A stretch of 64,000 nucleotides of DNA, from assembly GCA_905182985.1 (NCBI GenBank), contig CAJJDN010000113.1, forward strand, positions 94,326 through 158,325, read 5' to 3'. Of the stretch, positions 60,501-64,000 are shown one piece after another. The notes under the pieces are model-generated. The model made no database searches. It was not told where the DNA came from and worked only from the letters and a program-made list of their open reading frames with translations. Each line of letters begins with the position of its first letter. The stretch's first letter is position 1. The translations under genes were made by a program, and so were the position numbers. The stretch comes from Paramecium sonneborni (lineage: Eukaryota > Ciliophora > Oligohymenophorea > Peniculida > Parameciidae).

Positions 60501-61719
60501 TTAAATAATCAATTAATTAGTTTATTATTTTATTAATATGGATTTAAATTTTATACTTCTTAAATAAAACTATCTACTATAATTAGTAAACTCAAAGAAT
60601 TCTTCAAACAATCCATGCATAAAATATTCTCAGCAATGACATAATCTTTTCCAATAAAATAATTATTTAGTTTAGATCATTTTCTCAGCAAAAAAAAGGC
60701 TATGCCTCTTAATCTAATAGAAATCTATGATGAAAGAAGGATAATTTAATTAAATATAGAATTAAATAATCTAATTAAAAATGAATCCATATTAAATTTA
60801 AAAATACTAAAAAAACAGAAAATTAGGGAACAATTCATTCGATATTTTATCAAGTAGAAATTAAAAAATAAACTTAACTTTTCATCATATGATCTTAAAC
60901 TGTTTTTTAAATAAAAAAAAGAAAAAAAAAGATGATGAGGGGCTAATCAAATTAACCCCATTAATTACATTTAAAAAGTAAAATAAAGAAATTTGTTGGG
61001 AAAGCTTAAAATTTTGGATAATATTAACCAAATATTTTTAGATGAATCTCTTCCTAAGATGTGTTAAAATATACTAATATGCAAGCTGTAAAATAAATAC
61101 TTGATCAAAGAGATAAAATTGATTTAATCTTTGGATGAATAAGATAGGTTTATGATATATTTATTTAATTTTTATAAAATAGATCAATTAATTAAAATAT
61201 TTTAGAAAGTAGATTTACAATTAATATTTAATGTAAGTAGCATAATATTAAATATTTTGATTTTATTATAAGATTAGAACATCAAGATTCAAAGTATTCA
61301 TAACAAATATTATTATATTATTGGTTTTTTGAGAATTAATAAGTGAGATAATCTTAAAGAAATAGATAAATAATAATAATTTACAATTTATAATGTCAAT
61401 TATCATTATTTAATGTGACTTAGTTATTTATATTTTCTATAGTGGAAATGGTAGAGACTTAAACAACATATTGTTTATTTTTTCTGAAAATTAAATAGAT
61501 AATAGTAAAGACTATGATAACAAATCCAGAGCATAGAGTAGTTAATTCATATCCAATTTATTCAACAAATGCACCACAAATAATGGGACCAAAAATATCC
61601 CCTAGAGACCACCCAAATTAATATAGATTAGCCCCTATTAAATTTGCTTTGCATATTCCAATCTTATCTATACATGAATCTGTGATATTAGGAATAAATA
61701 AGGCACATCCAATACCTAG
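60501..61719. repeat. second copy of 1219-bp direct repeat
   Basis: Same sequence as 59281-60499; continues without break into the transporter coding region. Confidence 0.9.
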
Positions 61720-63180
61720 ACTTATTCCTCTAATTAGTTCTCCAAAGATAATAAAGTAAATTAATTGAGGAAGCTTAAATATTCTAGGACAATAAAAGAA
61801 AAAACTTATTCCCAAAATCCACATACCTAATTTAAAAAGTGTTTATTCTTAGAAATACGTTTAACGAGCTACTAAGATTGCAGATAATAAGTAAGTAAAA
61901 ATAGCAATCATAAAGAGATAAGAAATATTATATTGTGATAAATCATAATAAATTCCTAATTCATTAGCCTATATATATATAAATATAACTAACCAAAAAA
62001 GGTCTTAATCCATTTTCTAAAGCAGAAAGCCAAAAAAAAAAGATGAATGTTACTTACAAAGATTTATTTTTGAAAATATCAATATAATCTTTGGTTTCTA
62101 ATTTACTGTCACCTTCCTCAATATCTCCTTATTCTTAATTAAGTTCTAGTTAAGTGTTTTTATTCATCATCTTAATACCACTTTTATCAAAATTTAAATT
62201 ATTGATTTATTATTAATTATTATTAATCTTAGTAAAATCATGAATAGTTAATTATTTACCTTCCCTTTTTTATTTAATAATTTATCGTATTTAAGTTTAC
62301 CATTTAATTATTGCCTTTTTACCATTAGAACTATATTTTTTCATAATATTCTGTGAAGGAACTTCTAGATTTTTAATAGTTGTGTTATGTCTTTAAAGAT
62401 GATCTTCAGCATTTTAATTAGATTAATTTAATACATCTTTATGTTGGAGTTATTATTATGATTAATTTAAATCATCATTTTAATAAATTTAAGAATTACC
62501 ATTTTAATGAATTTAAGAATTATCATTTTAATGAATTTAAGAATTATCTTTTTATATTTTCTTTGGAGATATTCCTTCTGATACTTCAGGTAAATAAAAA
62601 TATTTGTAAGTGAACAAATAACTTATAATATATATAGCTGATAATCCATAACAAGGAAGCTAGTAAGTATCAAACTATATTAATTAAGCTATCATTGTAA
62701 AAAACCCTGTACTTATTAATCTACCTATACAATGACCTATTTCTAATATTGCAATCTTTTAAGTTACATCTTCCTTATATAATATTGGCAATGATGCATA
62801 GGATGGAATTAATAAAAAAGATGCTCCCTATTTTAATATTATTGTTTTATTACTGATCCTATTATCACTCTAAAAATACATGATAATCCAAAAAATAAAC
62901 CATCTTCTGTAAATTTTGAAATACCCATTCCTATTGTTGCTATAGCACTTTATATCAATCCTATTAATATTGCCTTTCTTTTAGAATTACATAAAGCAAC
63001 AAAAGGCGTTGCTATTACACTTCCAATAGGATAAAATGCTAACATAATACCTATTTCTGTCTCACTAAATCCCTTATCTATAGCCATTGGTGAAAAATAT
63101 GGTAATAATGCTGTATAAACACTGTCTGATATTGCTACCAAATCAAAAAGAATAATGAACAAAGTTCTATATTATTACAT
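61396..63180 (-). CDS. major facilitator superfamily (MFS) transporter, 577 aa
   Basis: Three exons, introns 62828-62853 (26 nt) and 61969-61993 (25 nt); 578 codons from ATG 63180 to TGA 61396. About six hydrophobic helices in the N-half with the MFS loop pattern ('SETEIGIMLAFYPIGSVIAT', 'FVALCNSKRKAILIGLIQSA', 'DGLFFGLSCIFRVIIGSGAS') are followed by a ~150-residue hydrophilic central loop with an 8-residue repeat, then six more helices ('NISYLFMIAIFTYLLSAILV', 'SLGIGCALFIPNITD', 'LYQFGWSLGDIFGPIICGAF'). The style is that of drug/H+ or vesicular amine-type MFS carriers. The long loop is unusual. Substrate unknown. The gene crosses the contig overlap, but this copy is complete. Confidence 0.88.
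62476..62547 (-). repeat. 24-bp minisatellite, three copies, inside the transporter's central loop
   Basis: Three near-perfect 24-bp units (62476-62499, 62500-62523, 62524-62547) encode the octapeptide xNSQI(H/Y)QN. They keep the frame, so copy number can vary without breaking the gene. Confidence 0.85.
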
Positions 63181-63306
63181 ATTTTATTATAATTGTTCAA
63201 TCTATAAACATCATTTTTCTAAAATATTTAATTTTTATTTTTAATCTGACGTTGTTTATTTATGAAAATGACATCATTTTTATTTATAAATTCACTTTTT
63301 TATTAA

Positions 63307-64000
63307 TCATCTTCTTCTACTCATTTTAACTTCTTTTTTAAAATAAACTTTCTTCCTTTCCAATAAATTTACATCCATACATACTACTTTTGTTCGAATT
63401 ATCCATTCAATTAAATAATTTAATGATTTTACCGTTTCAGTTTTCTTAGATCTTTTATTTTCTATGTAATTATATATTATTTATTATTAAGCTATATCTA
63501 AACTATCATTTTAAATTATCTCAAATTTTGAAAAATTTTTCTAACATTTTTCATCCAAACCTTTTTTCATATCTTCAATAAATTTCTTCTATTTTCTTCA
63601 TTTTTTTTATTTCATTTACAAATTCATTTTTGTCTTATGTTTTCTCTTAACTTTTGTATGTTTTTCATTTATAATATTAAATACTATTTTAATATAATTA
63701 ATTTTCACATAAAATTAAAAGGAATAACATAATTGCAAACATTAAACTTTTCAACCTTATTTTTGTATCCTTAATGATATCTAGTTTCTTTAATAAGCTA
63801 ATTATTTCTAATAATTTCTTCTTTAATTTTTTAGCATAAAATCAATAGATGATTTTTGTCACATTTTGACTCATATTTATCAACCAATAATAAACAAATT
63901 CTTAAAATTCCTATTTTCTTTTCAAATCTCTCCCTATGATTACTAAATTAACTTTAAGACATATCATTTTAAAAATTTGTTTATTCATCATATTCGTATA
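63307..64000 (-). CDS. partial gene at window edge, hypothetical Lys-rich protein
   Basis: Two protein-like minus-strand blocks are seen: 64000 to about 63710 ('ERFEKKIGILRICLLLVDKY', 'CQKIKEEIIRNNQLIKETRY'), and about 63590 to TGA 63307 ('DMKKGLDEKCQKNFSKFEII', 'TVKSLNYLIEWIIRTKVVCM', ending in VKMSRRR). They must be joined by one or more introns between about 63590 and 63720 that I could not place. The 5' end lies beyond the window. The composition is basic and helical. No family recognised. The stop lies about 125 bp upstream of the transporter's start. Confidence 0.4.

Overview
The window is nuclear DNA of a ciliate, almost certainly a Paramecium macronuclear scaffold. It is very AT-rich. 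Long frames stay open only if TAA and TAG are read as glutamine, and recognisable genes end at TGA. Coding frames are joined by tiny GT...AG introns. I placed 58 of them by frame; they run from 19 to 32 nt, most between 22 and 29. Genes are packed on both strands with gaps often below 100 bp. Under the standard code almost nothing would be called, so every CDS here was read with the ciliate code.

Layout. 1-12.2 kb: two minus-strand paralogues of a giant STAND-type protein (conserved N-terminal domain, NACHT NTPase, pentapeptide repeats, WD40 propeller); the first runs off the window. Between them lie a hypothetical Q/K-rich gene and a decayed fragment that may come from an m-AAA protease gene. 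12.6-23.6 kb: a coiled-coil gene, a small membrane protein, a broken PAF-acetylhydrolase gene, a stefin (cystatin), a two-TM protein, two hypothetical genes and a helical-repeat protein. 23.6-33.9 kb: a bZIP factor, a cysteine-rich secreted or membrane protein, an ankyrin protein, a SCAMP-like protein, a SPIN90/Ldb17-domain protein, a hypothetical gene and an NDR-family kinase. 34-46.7 kb: U2AF35, an R2R3 Myb, a coiled-coil gene, a protein kinase, an LRR protein, a propeller protein with polyQ spelled in TAA codons, a hypothetical gene and a BAP31-like ER protein. 46.7-54.5 kb: a CS-domain ER protein, a decayed prenyltransferase beta gene, a YVH1/DUSP12-like phosphatase whose catalytic Cys is Ser, a large helical protein and a LIN9/ALY homologue. 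54.5-64 kb: two paralogous CxCxxC proteins, a head-to-head pair of non-canonical poly(A)-polymerase-type nucleotidyltransferases, an MFS transporter and a partial gene at the edge.

Two single-N positions (24769 and 60500) are each flanked by what look like perfect direct repeats of 1174 and 1219 bp. These are best read as overlapping contig ends joined without merging, so the apparent second copies of the bZIP and transporter 3' ends are artefacts.

Several relics (PAF-AH, prenyltransferase beta, an EF-hand fragment, the possible m-AAA fragment, an F-box-like ORF, perhaps the YVH1-like gene) sit among intact genes. This fits gradual gene loss after whole-genome duplication, as known for Paramecium. 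Many genes are cellular housekeeping or signalling (splicing, MuvB/Myb transcription, NDR and other kinases, ER membrane, vesicle traffic, RNA tailing). I see no operon-like logic, CRISPR array, tRNA or rRNA gene.
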